From Rhizobium sp. FY34 (GTDB taxonomy: Bacteria; Pseudomonadota; Alphaproteobacteria; Rhizobiales; Rhizobiaceae), in contig NZ_STFZ01000034.1 in the NCBI RefSeq assembly GCF_005222845.1, forward strand, positions 124,001-188,000: 64,000 nucleotides of DNA. Reading direction: 5' to 3'. Position 1 is the first letter of the stretch, and each line of letters begins with the position of its first letter. The notes under the pieces were generated by a model. The model made no database searches. It was not told the DNA's origin and saw only the letters and a list, made by a program, of their open reading frames with translations. This document shows, in pieces, positions 54,156-62,064 of the stretch. The position numbers were made by a program, and so were the translations under genes.

Positions 54156-56192
54156 ATGCAGACCATGACTTGGAACACCCTGCCCTCCTGGGCGCATCTT
54201 GCCTGCCGCGACATCCTGCGCGCAGCGACATCCAACCGGCGGCTGGGCGACATTCTGAGCGAATGCCTGGAAATCGTGACCGGGATCGCTGAATTGGATC
54301 TGGGGCAGAGCGCTGCCCTCTACATGATCGACTGCGCCAACCACACACACCGGTTGCTGCATCACCGGCACAGCGAGGAACTGGCTTATCCCATCGAGAT
54401 CGACCCTTCCAGCATGGCGGAAAGCTTTCCGCGCGGCTGGGGACGTGCCTGCCTCTACCAGATGCCGCTTGCAGCCGGCGACGACGAGGCGCTGATCGGC
54501 ACCGCCCTGCTCTTCGGACGCACCGGCAAGCGCATGAACAGCGAAAAACTGTCGATCCTGCGGCTTCTGTGCCAGGAAATCGCACGGATCATCGTGCATC
54601 GGGGCGGCGCGGCCGCCAGCCTCATCGACATGGTGGAGCTCTCGACCGACGAAATCTACATTTTCGATGCGCACTCGCTGGCCATCGTGCGCACCAATGC
54701 TACGGCCAGCATCCGCACCGGCCACCCGGCATCGCATCTGTGCCGGCTGACGCCGGCCGCACTCAAGGTCGATATGAGCGAGGCGGCCTATCGCGACCTG
54801 ATCGGCTCGGTTCTGTCGGGCCAATGCAGCAATATTTCCTTCGATGCCTGCCACCGGCGGCGCAATGGCACGCTCTATCCGGTCAAGGTGCATGTCTGGC
54901 GTATCCGTGGCGAGGATCAGGACCTGTTTGCCGAAGTGGCTGTGGCCACTGCCGACCAGCGCAAGGCCTTCGGGCTGCTGGAACAGGTTTTCGATGCCAT
55001 TCCCGGCGGTATCGGCGTGTTCGACAACCGTTCGCGCCTGCTGATGGCCAATCGCCGCCTCTACGACCTGATGAATATTCCGCCGGAGCTGTTCCCGCCC
55101 GGTTCACGCTTTGAAGACATACTGCGCTACAATGCAGAGCGCGGCGAATGGGGCGATGGCGACTATGAAAGCATGGTGCGCGAACGGCTGGACCAGGCGC
55201 AACTCGGCCTGCCCTACAGTTTCGAACGGGAACGGGCGAGCGGCAAGGTGCTGACCGTGCGTTCCGAGCCGCTGTCGAACGGCGGCTATGTGTTGAGCTA
55301 TACCGACATCACCCTGCGCAAACGGGCGGAAAAGGAGCTGATCCGCAATCGGGACGAGCTGGAAGCCACCGTGCACCAGCGCACCGCCGAAATTGCCGCC
55401 CAGGCGGCAGCGCTGGAAGAGGCCCTGCAGCAGGAAAAGAACATCAATGCCATGCAACGGCAATTTGTTGCCATGACCAGCCACGAGTTTCGAACGCCGC
55501 TTGCCATTATCGATGGCGCTGCCCAACGGCTGATGCGCAAGAAGGGCGATGTCGATGCCGCATTCCTTGCCGAAAAGACCCATCAGATCCGTGGCGCGGT
55601 GGCCCGCATGGTGGACCTGATGGAAAGCTTTCTTTCGGCGGGGCGCATGGATACCGGCCGCGTGGAACTGTCACTCGTCGATTGCTCGATCCGCAAGCTG
55701 ATCGAACAATCCATCACCCGCCAGAAGATCTTTTCGCAGAACCACCGCTTTGACAACGACCTGTCGGATCTTCCGGCCGTCATCCGCTGCGATGCACTGG
55801 CGCTGTCACAGGTCATCACCAATCTCCTATCGAATGCCGTGAAATATGCACCGCGTGCGCCTGACATCAAAGTGCGCGGCTGGCAGGAGGATGGCTTTGC
55901 CGTGGTCTCGGTGAAGGACAATGGCGTGGGCATCGATGCCGAGGACATCCCGAAGATGTTCCAGCCCTATTTCCGCGCCCGCACGTCCACCGGCATTGCC
56001 GGCACGGGGATCGGCCTGTCGCTGGTCAAGCAGGTGGTGACCTTGCATGGCGGCGAAATCCGCGTCGATAGCAGCCGCGGTCAGGGCACGGTTTTCACCT
56101 TCCGGCTGCCGATCGCGGGACCGCGCATCGAAACGCCACCACCACAGCCGGAGACAGACGATGAGGGCGCTCGCGAGGCAAGCGCCGCATGA
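54156..56192 (+). CDS. Soluble PAS/GAF sensor histidine kinase
   Basis: 678 residues without TM segments, so cytoplasmic. Order: GAF-like domain (about 15-150), a first PAS-like region (about 155-270), a PAS domain (about 275-400, starting Leu-Glu-Gln-Val-Phe-Asp-Ala-Ile-Pro-Gly-Gly-Ile), a coiled-coil linker (400-435), HisKA with phospho-acceptor His443 in Ser-His-Glu-Phe-Arg-Thr-Pro, and HATPase with Asn-Leu-Leu-Ser-Asn-Ala-Val-Lys-Tyr, Asp-Asn-Gly-Val-Gly and Gly-Thr-Gly-Ile-Gly-Leu. The likely partner is the receiver encoded 39 bases downstream. GGGAG sits before the ATG at 54156. The signal is unknown. Confidence 0.9.
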   Translation: MQTMTWNTLPSWAHLACRDILRAATSNRRLGDILSECLEIVTGIAELDLGQSAALYMIDCANHTHRLLHHRHSEELAYPIEIDPSSMAESFPRGWGRACLYQMPLAAGDDEALIGTALLFGRTGKRMNSEKLSILRLLCQEIARIIVHRGGAAASLIDMVELSTDEIYIFDAHSLAIVRTNATASIRTGHPASHLCRLTPAALKVDMSEAAYRDLIGSVLSGQCSNISFDACHRRRNGTLYPVKVHVWRIRGEDQDLFAEVAVATADQRKAFGLLEQVFDAIPGGIGVFDNRSRLLMANRRLYDLMNIPPELFPPGSRFEDILRYNAERGEWGDGDYESMVRERLDQAQLGLPYSFERERASGKVLTVRSEPLSNGGYVLSYTDITLRKRAEKELIRNRDELEATVHQRTAEIAAQAAALEEALQQEKNINAMQRQFVAMTSHEFRTPLAIIDGAAQRLMRKKGDVDAAFLAEKTHQIRGAVARMVDLMESFLSAGRMDTGRVELSLVDCSIRKLIEQSITRQKIFSQNHRFDNDLSDLPAVIRCDALALSQVITNLLSNAVKYAPRAPDIKVRGWQEDGFAVVSVKDNGVGIDAEDIPKMFQPYFRARTSTGIAGTGIGLSLVKQVVTLHGGEIRVDSSRGQGTVFTFRLPIAGPRIETPPPQPETDDEGAREASAA

Positions 56193-56231
56193 CGTGACTA
56201 ATGGCCCGGATGGGCAGAACAGGAGAGCAAG

Positions 56232-56633
56232 ATGATTACGGTTCTATGCGTTGAAGACGAAAGAGACGTCCGCGAACTGATCGTCGAGGAGCTGGAAGAT
56301 GCCGGCATTCGCGTGTTGCAGGCGGAAAACGGCAAGGAAGGTCTCGCAAGCATCATCAGTCACCGGCCCGATATCGTGATTTCCGATATTACCATGCCGG
56401 AAATGGACGGCATTTCGATGCTGGGCGAATTGCAGATCAACCATCCGCAATTTTCCAACATGCCCTTCGTCTTCCTGACAGCGCTCTGCGACAAGGAAAA
56501 GATGATCGAGGGGCTTGGCGCCGGCGCCGAAACCTACCTGACCAAGCCGATCGATTTCGATGTGCTGATGGCCAAGATCAACGGGCTTGTGGTGCGCATC
56601 GAAAACCGCGTGGCGGCTGGAATGGAGTTTTAG
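56232..56633 (+). CDS. Single-domain response regulator
   Basis: 133 residues, one receiver domain and no output domain. Phospho-acceptor Asp52 in Ile-Ser-Asp-Ile-Thr-Met-Pro-Glu-Met-Asp-Gly, acidic pair at Glu8/Asp9, Thr83 and Lys105 (Thr-Lys-Pro) are all present. GGAGAG precedes the ATG. It follows the sensor kinase and is presumably its target, passing phosphate on to a partner protein or binding one directly, as CheY or SpoOF-type regulators do. Confidence 0.92.
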   Translation: MITVLCVEDERDVRELIVEELEDAGIRVLQAENGKEGLASIISHRPDIVISDITMPEMDGISMLGELQINHPQFSNMPFVFLTALCDKEKMIEGLGAGAETYLTKPIDFDVLMAKINGLVVRIENRVAAGMEF

Positions 56634-56737
56634 GAAGTGGGCGCGGTCAGGCAAGCAACTTGCCGCTTCCGGGAACCGCAAGACTGGCATGCGACGACAG
56701 CCCGCGCTATGGAAGGAGCATAATCGGGAACCCTCGC

Positions 56738-57463
56738 ATGCCGGATCTTGCAGACGCCATCAACCTCGCCGCGCCGGTTTCAGACCGACGCTTTGACGGC
56801 GAGGACATGGAGGATTTCCACATCGGCGAGGTGGAGTTTCGCTCCTGCCGGTTTTCCAATTGCAACTTCAACCAGGCGACCATACGCAGCACGAAATTCA
56901 TCAATTGCAGCTTCGATCATTGCACTTTCAAAGAAGCGACCTTTTCGGATTGCCTGTTTTGCGAGGGCGAGACGGCCACGACCTGGCGCTATTGCGATCT
57001 GTCAAAGGCCGAGTTCCACAAGTGCAATCTCAGCCTGAATACGATGACCGGCTGCGACGCCTATCTTCTGGCCATGACCGAGTGTTCGGCAGCCGGCATC
57101 AAGCTCGATCTCAATACGCAACGCAAGATCCGCACACAGGTTATGGTCGGCGGCGTCCGCTTTCTGAAGTGCAAGCTGCAATATGCTGACTTTGCGCCAG
57201 CCGATTATCAGGAGAGCCTGTTCGAAAGTTCGGATCTGCGCGATGCCACGCTTGCCGGATGCAATTTGCGCGATGTCAGTTTTCGCGGATCGAGCCTCAA
57301 CAATATCGATCTTTCTGGCGCAACGCTCGACCACGCCAATTTATCGCATGCCACCTTCGACCAACTGGATCTGGCCGGGATGGCCTCGTTTCATGCCGCA
57401 ACGGTGACGCGCGACCAGCATGAGGCACTTCTGTCTTCGCTAGGGTTGCTGACGGCAGACTGA
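56738..57463 (+). CDS. Pentapeptide-repeat protein
   Basis: 241 residues. From about residue 20 to 85 and 140 to 215 it has pentapeptide repeats of the Ala-(Asp/Asn)-Leu/Phe-x-x type (for example Ser-Asn-Cys-Asn-Phe, Leu-Arg-Asp-Ala-Thr-Leu-Ala-Gly-Cys-Asn-Leu), split by a short break. Such proteins form a right-handed beta-helix; some (Qnr, MfpA) mimic DNA and shield gyrase, but that cannot be claimed here. The ATG at 56738 is used. It follows the response regulator by 104 bases and converges on glyQ. Confidence 0.82.
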   Translation: MPDLADAINLAAPVSDRRFDGEDMEDFHIGEVEFRSCRFSNCNFNQATIRSTKFINCSFDHCTFKEATFSDCLFCEGETATTWRYCDLSKAEFHKCNLSLNTMTGCDAYLLAMTECSAAGIKLDLNTQRKIRTQVMVGGVRFLKCKLQYADFAPADYQESLFESSDLRDATLAGCNLRDVSFRGSSLNNIDLSGATLDHANLSHATFDQLDLAGMASFHAATVTRDQHEALLSSLGLLTAD

Positions 57464-57489
57464 GGAACCAACTGCCGTCATGAAACCGG

Positions 57490-58449
57490 TCAGGCGACGG
57501 CCTTCTCCAGATTGGCCCCGCCCGCATCGGTCAGCAGAAACGCTTCGCCGCAATCCTTGGCAAGCGCGCGCACGCGGCCGATATAGCTCTGGCGCTCGGT
57601 GACCGAAATCACCCCGCGCGCATCGAGGAGATTGAAGATGTGGCTCGCCTTGATGCACTGGTCATAGGCCGGGAAGACGCATTTATGCAGACGCTGATTG
57701 GCATTGTCACCCGGCGCGCCGGCGGCAAGCAGCGCCTTGCATTCCTGTTCGGCATCGATGAAGTGCCGGTGCAGCATATCGGTATTGGCGAATTCGAAAT
57801 TGTGGCGGGAATATTCCTGCTCGGCCTGCAGGAAGACATCGCCATAGGAGATCTTCTCCTCGCCTTCACGACCATTGAAGTTGAGGTCGTAGACATTGTC
57901 GACGCCCTGCACATACATGGCCAGACGCTCCAGACCATAGGTCAGTTCGCCGGCGACCGGCGAGCATTCGATGCCGCAGACCTGCTGGAAATAGGTGAAC
58001 TGGCTGACTTCCATGCCGTCGCACCAGCATTCCCAGCCAAGACCCCAGGCGCCAAGCGTCGGGCTTTCCCAGTCGTCTTCCACAAAGCGCACATCATGCA
58101 GCAGCGGATCGAGGCCGATGGCGGAAAGCGAACCGAGATAAAGCTCTTGAAGGTTGGACGGGTTCGGCTTCAGGATGACCTGATACTGGTAATAATGCTG
58201 CAAGCGGTTGGGGTTTTCACCATAGCGACCATCCGACGGACGGCGCGAGGGCTGTACATAGGCGGCCTTCCACGGCTTCGGACCGAGCGCGCGAAGCGTC
58301 GTTGCCGGATGAAACGTGCCGGCGCCCACTTCCATGTCATAGGGTTGCAGCACGGCGCAGCCCTTATCGGCCCAATAGGCGTGCAGCGTCAGGATCAGCG
58401 CCTGGAAGGAGCGCTTCGGGTCCATATGCGGGGCGAGGGTCTCGGTCAT
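57490..58449 (-). CDS. glyQ: Glycyl-tRNA synthetase alpha subunit
   Basis: The 319-residue catalytic subunit is typical: [35 protein letters not shown] and Gly-Leu-Gly-Trp-Glu-Cys-Trp. ATG at 58449 matches homologues; an upstream in-frame extension is rejected. It probably ends an operon: DUF2007, TrmN6-like, S49 peptidase, small membrane protein, glyQ. GlyS is about 8 kb downstream. Confidence 0.97.
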   Translation of the reverse strand: MTETLAPHMDPKRSFQALILTLHAYWADKGCAVLQPYDMEVGAGTFHPATTLRALGPKPWKAAYVQPSRRPSDGRYGENPNRLQHYYQYQVILKPNPSNLQELYLGSLSAIGLDPLLHDVRFVEDDWESPTLGAWGLGWECWCDGMEVSQFTYFQQVCGIECSPVAGELTYGLERLAMYVQGVDNVYDLNFNGREGEEKISYGDVFLQAEQEYSRHNFEFANTDMLHRHFIDAEQECKALLAAGAPGDNANQRLHKCVFPAYDQCIKASHIFNLLDARGVISVTERQSYIGRVRALAKDCGEAFLLTDAGGANLEKAVA

Positions 58450-58570
58450 GGGATGTCCGGCTGTTATATGAAACGTGGGCCGTCTGGTGCCACGACGCGC
58501 CGGAAGGGTCAAGTCTGGCGCGCAAGCTGCATGAGGTCGCCGTGGCCAGGCGACAGGCGGTTCGCCCACC

Positions 58571-58762
58571 CTATTCCTCGTTACGTCTCACACGGTATTC
58601 GCCGGTCTTTTCGTCCTTGATCAGGGTTCCCACGGCGCCGGTTTCGCGCTCGCGCGCCTCAGCACGGCGGCGCTGCGCCAGCTTTTGCGCATCGGCCACG
58701 AATTTCCGGTAGAGATACCACCCCCCGCCAACCAGAACGGCGAGGAACAGAATTTGCGCCAT
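58571..58762 (-). CDS. Small membrane-anchored protein (63 aa), unknown function
   Basis: 63 residues: an N-terminal hydrophobic segment (3-18, [14 protein letters not shown]) and a basic, highly charged cytoplasmic tail ([10 protein letters not shown]) ending with Asp-Glu-Lys-Thr-Gly-Glu-Tyr-Arg-Val. It sits 21 bases after the S49 peptidase gene and 121 bases before glyQ. Position suggests a peptidase-associated role, not demonstrated. Confidence 0.75.
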   Translation of the reverse strand: MAQILFLAVLVGGGWYLYRKFVADAQKLAQRRRAEARERETGAVGTLIKDEKTGEYRVRRNEE

Positions 58763-58783
58763 GGAATGTCATCCCTTTGTCAG

Positions 58784-59656
58784 TCAGAGCCCGTAACGGC
58801 TCCACAATGCCCGCTCTTCCAGCGAGGCGGCAAGCCCTGAAACGGCAGAGGCCGCCAGTTGCGGGGCGTCATCCCCTTGAAATGCCGAAAATACGCCGGG
58901 AATGCGGCGACCGAACAGGCCACGTGCGCCGCCGATCAGTTCCAGCTTCGTTTTCGGGCCATAGCGGCGCTTCAGCACTTCGCGCATTTCGCCGATACCA
59001 TCGACGAGACCGAGATCGACGCCGCGAACACCCGTCCAGAACAGGCCGGAAAAGATTGTTGCATCATCGGCCAGCCGCTCGCCGCGCCGCAGCTTCACCA
59101 TATCGATGAAGACCTTGTGGATCTCGAGCTGCAGCGTCTTTAAATATTCGATATCGCCTTCCTTTTCCGGCTGGAAGGGATCGAGGATCGCCTTGTTTTC
59201 ACCGGCCGTATAGACGCGACGCTCGACGCCGATCTTCTTTAATAGTTCAGGAAAGCCAAAGCCGCCGGACACGACACCGATCGAGCCGACAATCGAGGTC
59301 GGATCAACGAGGATCTCATCGCCGGCAAGCGCGATCATGTAACCGCCGGAGGCCGCCACATCTTCGACGAAGACGAGGACGCGCTTGTTGTTTTCCTCGG
59401 CCAGTGCCCGGATGCGCTGGTAGATCAGCCGTGACTGCACCGGCGAGCCGCCGGGCGAATTGACGGAAATGGCAACGACCGGCGCATCTTTCTTCGCAAA
59501 GGCCTTTTCCAGCATGGGTGCGACGCCAGCAAGGTTCAGCGCCGGGCGAAACTGGCTGCCGCCGGTCATGATCGCCCCCTGCAACCGCACCACGGGGATC
59601 GTCAGCCCCTCCTTGCGGAAGCGCTTCGGCAAAAACCGCGTCAACAAACCAGCCAT
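58784..59656 (-). CDS. S49 family serine peptidase (SppA/SohB-like)
   Basis: 290 residues. The nucleophile is likely Ser103 in Ala-Ala-Ser-Gly-Gly-Tyr-Met-Ile-Ala, with general base Lys155 in Ala-Gly-Glu-Asn-Lys-Ala; their 52-residue spacing equals Ser147-Lys199 in B. subtilis SppA. The N-terminal basic-hydrophobic stretch could mark membrane association, but there is no strong TM helix, so its location is uncertain. The role is probably breakdown of signal or membrane peptides. ATG at 59656 has AGGAG at a good distance. Confidence 0.88.
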   Translation of the reverse strand: MAGLLTRFLPKRFRKEGLTIPVVRLQGAIMTGGSQFRPALNLAGVAPMLEKAFAKKDAPVVAISVNSPGGSPVQSRLIYQRIRALAEENNKRVLVFVEDVAASGGYMIALAGDEILVDPTSIVGSIGVVSGGFGFPELLKKIGVERRVYTAGENKAILDPFQPEKEGDIEYLKTLQLEIHKVFIDMVKLRRGERLADDATIFSGLFWTGVRGVDLGLVDGIGEMREVLKRRYGPKTKLELIGGARGLFGRRIPGVFSAFQGDDAPQLAASAVSGLAASLEERALWSRYGL

Positions 59657-59754
59657 GTCTTCTCCTGCCTTCGTCATTTCTGACTGTGATGTATGCAGTG
59701 GAATGGCCGACGCAATGGTTGAAGGGCGGAAATCGCGCGTCATTCACTGACAAT

Positions 59755-60576
59755 TCAACGGGAACTCACGGGCCGGCTGCGTCGATAGGCGCTGCGCCCA
59801 TTGTTGAGATCATCAACCTGTGGGGTAAAAGCGTGCCCGTCTTCACCATGCATGAAAAGCGGGCTGCGCCAGCACAGCCTGGCGCGCGAGCCCTTGATGG
59901 CCGTGACCAGCAAGCGAATGGCATCTTCGGCCGGGCGCGGATGGATGGCCGTCAGCTCGATGCCGCCGAAGCGGCGACCGCAGGCCGCAATGATATCGGC
60001 GACCGATTGCGGCCGGGCAATCAGCGACAGCTGGCCGCCCGGCACGAGAATGGCATTGGCGGTGCGCAGCCAGCCGTCAAACAGGCCCTCGGTCATGGCA
60101 TGGGCTTCCGCCTTCAGGGCATCCGGTGTCTTGCGGTCGCGTTCATCATTGAAGGGCGGGTTCATGATGACGTGATCGAAATAATCATCGGGCAGGCCCG
60201 CCTCCACCCGCGCCTTGCCGCGCAGCGTCACATCCGCCTCGATGACCGTGGCACGCGGCGCCAGATGCGCGTTGTCCGCCAGGTCCAGCGTGCGGCGGGC
60301 AAACTGCGCCATCCGGGCGGAACGCTCGACCAGCGTTACCTGTGCAAGGGCCAGGCGGTTTGCCACGGCAAGCCCTGCGGCGCCGGCGCCGGCGCCAAGA
60401 TCTGCGACGCGCATGCCGTCCTTGCCAGAGGCCACCAGAGAGGCAAGCAGCATGGCATCCATGCCGGCCCGGTGGCCGCCATTTTTCGGCTGCACGAGGT
60501 GAAAGCCGCCGCGATGGAAGGCATCGATGGTCTCGGCCGTCTCTTGGGTTTCGGGCATCTCCCGCATCTCAGTCAT
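59755..60576 (-). CDS. SAM-dependent methyltransferase, TrmN6-like
   Basis: 273 residues with SAM motif I Asp-Leu-Gly-Ala-Gly-Ala-Gly-Ala-Ala-Gly near 59-68 and the adenine-N6 motif Asn-Pro-Pro-Phe-Asn-Asp near 137-142. This suits tRNA1(Val) m6A37 methyltransferase TrmN6 (YfiC) and related RNA or protein methylases; the substrate is inferred. It overlaps the end of the DUF2007 gene by eight bases, so the two are coupled. The S49 peptidase gene follows 98 bases later. Confidence 0.83.
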   Translation of the reverse strand: MTEMREMPETQETAETIDAFHRGGFHLVQPKNGGHRAGMDAMLLASLVASGKDGMRVADLGAGAGAAGLAVANRLALAQVTLVERSARMAQFARRTLDLADNAHLAPRATVIEADVTLRGKARVEAGLPDDYFDHVIMNPPFNDERDRKTPDALKAEAHAMTEGLFDGWLRTANAILVPGGQLSLIARPQSVADIIAACGRRFGGIELTAIHPRPAEDAIRLLVTAIKGSRARLCWRSPLFMHGEDGHAFTPQVDDLNNGRSAYRRSRPVSSR

Positions 60577-60799
60577 CGCGGTCCTTCAACTCGTCCGACA
60601 GGCCGGCATCCGTGAGAAGCCGGCGTGCTTCCTCCAGCCGATCCGTTTCCACCAGCAGCCGGCGCGGCAGAAGACCGAGCGAACCTTCCAGAATGCTCAT
60701 GGATTGATCGGCGATCAGCGTGTGGATGCCGACATCGTGAAGCAGGCTTGTCGCAAAGGACAGGACAACCGCGTCATTGGTGCGGATCAGTTCTTTCAT
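60569..60799 (-). CDS. DUF2007 family protein
   Basis: 76 residues, soluble, compact alpha/beta (ferredoxin-like). It begins Met-Lys-Glu-Leu-Ile-Arg-Thr-Asn-Asp and includes Gly-Ile-His-Thr-Leu-Ile-Ala-Asp and Arg-Arg-Leu-Leu-Val-Glu, which fit DUF2007 (putative signal-transducing protein). It is often upstream of a methyltransferase in Alphaproteobacteria. It is divergent from the polyprenyl synthase gene. Function unknown. Confidence 0.85.
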   Translation of the reverse strand: MKELIRTNDAVVLSFATSLLHDVGIHTLIADQSMSILEGSLGLLPRRLLVETDRLEEARRLLTDAGLSDELKDRDD

Positions 60800-60903
60800 G
60801 CGTCAAACTACCTCAATAATGGGTCATACACGGTTTTGGCACTTGCCGGACCTCATCCCCCTTTCTATGGTTCGGCGCAAAATTTGAACAGGAGGCCAAT
60901 TCA

Positions 60904-61920
60904 TTGGGCGTCGTTATTCCGCTCGAAGAGGGCAAAAACAAGCAGGCTTCGGTCAAGCCGCTGGTCGATCTGACAAAGGCGGATATGGACCGGGTCAACC
61001 AGTTGATCCTGTCCAAGGCCGGTTCCGATGTACAGATGATCCCGGAAGTGGCCAATCACCTGATCTCGTCGGGCGGCAAGCGTCTGCGTCCCATGCTGAC
61101 CCTCGCATCCGCGCAGATGTTCGGCTATGAGGGCGAAAACCACATCAAGCTGTCGACCAGCGTCGAATTCATGCACACGGCAACGCTTCTGCATGACGAT
61201 GTGGTGGATGAAAGCGACCTGCGGCGCGGCCGTTCCACGGCGCGCATGATCTGGGGCAACCAGGCCAGCGTTCTGGTGGGCGATTTCCTGCTCGGCCAGG
61301 CCTTCAAGATGATGGTCGAAGTCGGCTCGCTCGATGCGCTGGACGTGCTGGCGACGGCCGCTGCCGTGATTGCCGAGGGCGAGGTTCTACAGCTTTCCGT
61401 GGCCAAGAACATGGAAACGACGGAAGACGATTATCTCTCCGTCATCCGTGCAAAGACGGCAGCGCTGTTTGCCGCAGCCGCCGAAGTTGGCCCGATCATT
61501 GCCAATACCGACCGGGCAAGCCGCAGCGCGCTCAAATCCTACGGCATGAACCTTGGCCTTGCCTTCCAGCTGGTCGATGATGCGCTGGATTATGGTGGCA
61601 AGGCTGCGGATCTGGGCAAGAATGTCGGTGATGATTTCCGCGAGGGCAAGATCACGCTGCCGGTCATCCTGTCCTACCGGCGTGGCACGCCGGAGGATCG
61701 CGCGTTCTGGAAGATGGCGATCGAACAGGGCGAAAGCAGCGACGAGAATCTTGAACGGGCACTTGGCCTGATTGCCAGGAACAATGGCCTGAAAGATACG
61801 ATTGCGCGCGCCAAGCACTATGGCACGATTGCGCGCGATGCGCTGTCGCCGCTTCCCGCCTCCGCGCATAAGGACGCGCTGATGGAAGTGATCGATTTCT
61901 GCATTGAGCGCGTAAACTGA
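60904..61920 (+). CDS. Polyprenyl (probably octaprenyl/decaprenyl) diphosphate synthase
   Basis: A 338-residue trans-prenyltransferase. Aspartate-rich motifs are His-Asp-Asp-Val-Val-Asp-Glu near 100 and Asp-Asp-Ala-Leu-Asp-Tyr near 224, with Gly-Gly-Lys-Arg-Leu-Arg-Pro at 57-63. The chain it makes feeds ubiquinone synthesis, supplying UbiA. Chain length (C40 or C50) cannot be read from sequence by eye; rhizobia commonly use Q10. The start is TTG, supported by AGGAGG nine bases before; no in-frame ATG precedes the conserved region. Confidence 0.92.
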   Translation: MGVVIPLEEGKNKQASVKPLVDLTKADMDRVNQLILSKAGSDVQMIPEVANHLISSGGKRLRPMLTLASAQMFGYEGENHIKLSTSVEFMHTATLLHDDVVDESDLRRGRSTARMIWGNQASVLVGDFLLGQAFKMMVEVGSLDALDVLATAAAVIAEGEVLQLSVAKNMETTEDDYLSVIRAKTAALFAAAAEVGPIIANTDRASRSALKSYGMNLGLAFQLVDDALDYGGKAADLGKNVGDDFREGKITLPVILSYRRGTPEDRAFWKMAIEQGESSDENLERALGLIARNNGLKDTIARAKHYGTIARDALSPLPASAHKDALMEVIDFCIERVN

Positions 61921-62064
61921 TAGACCGGTAGTGGTGGCGGGCAGCAACAGGCGTTGCGTGTTCTCAACCGTCGAGATTCTTGCGGACCTGCTTCAAAAAA
62001 GCCATTCTGTCATGAATCATCGGCTGACGATTCATGGCGGCCACAGGGCCGCCTACAGGTTTTC

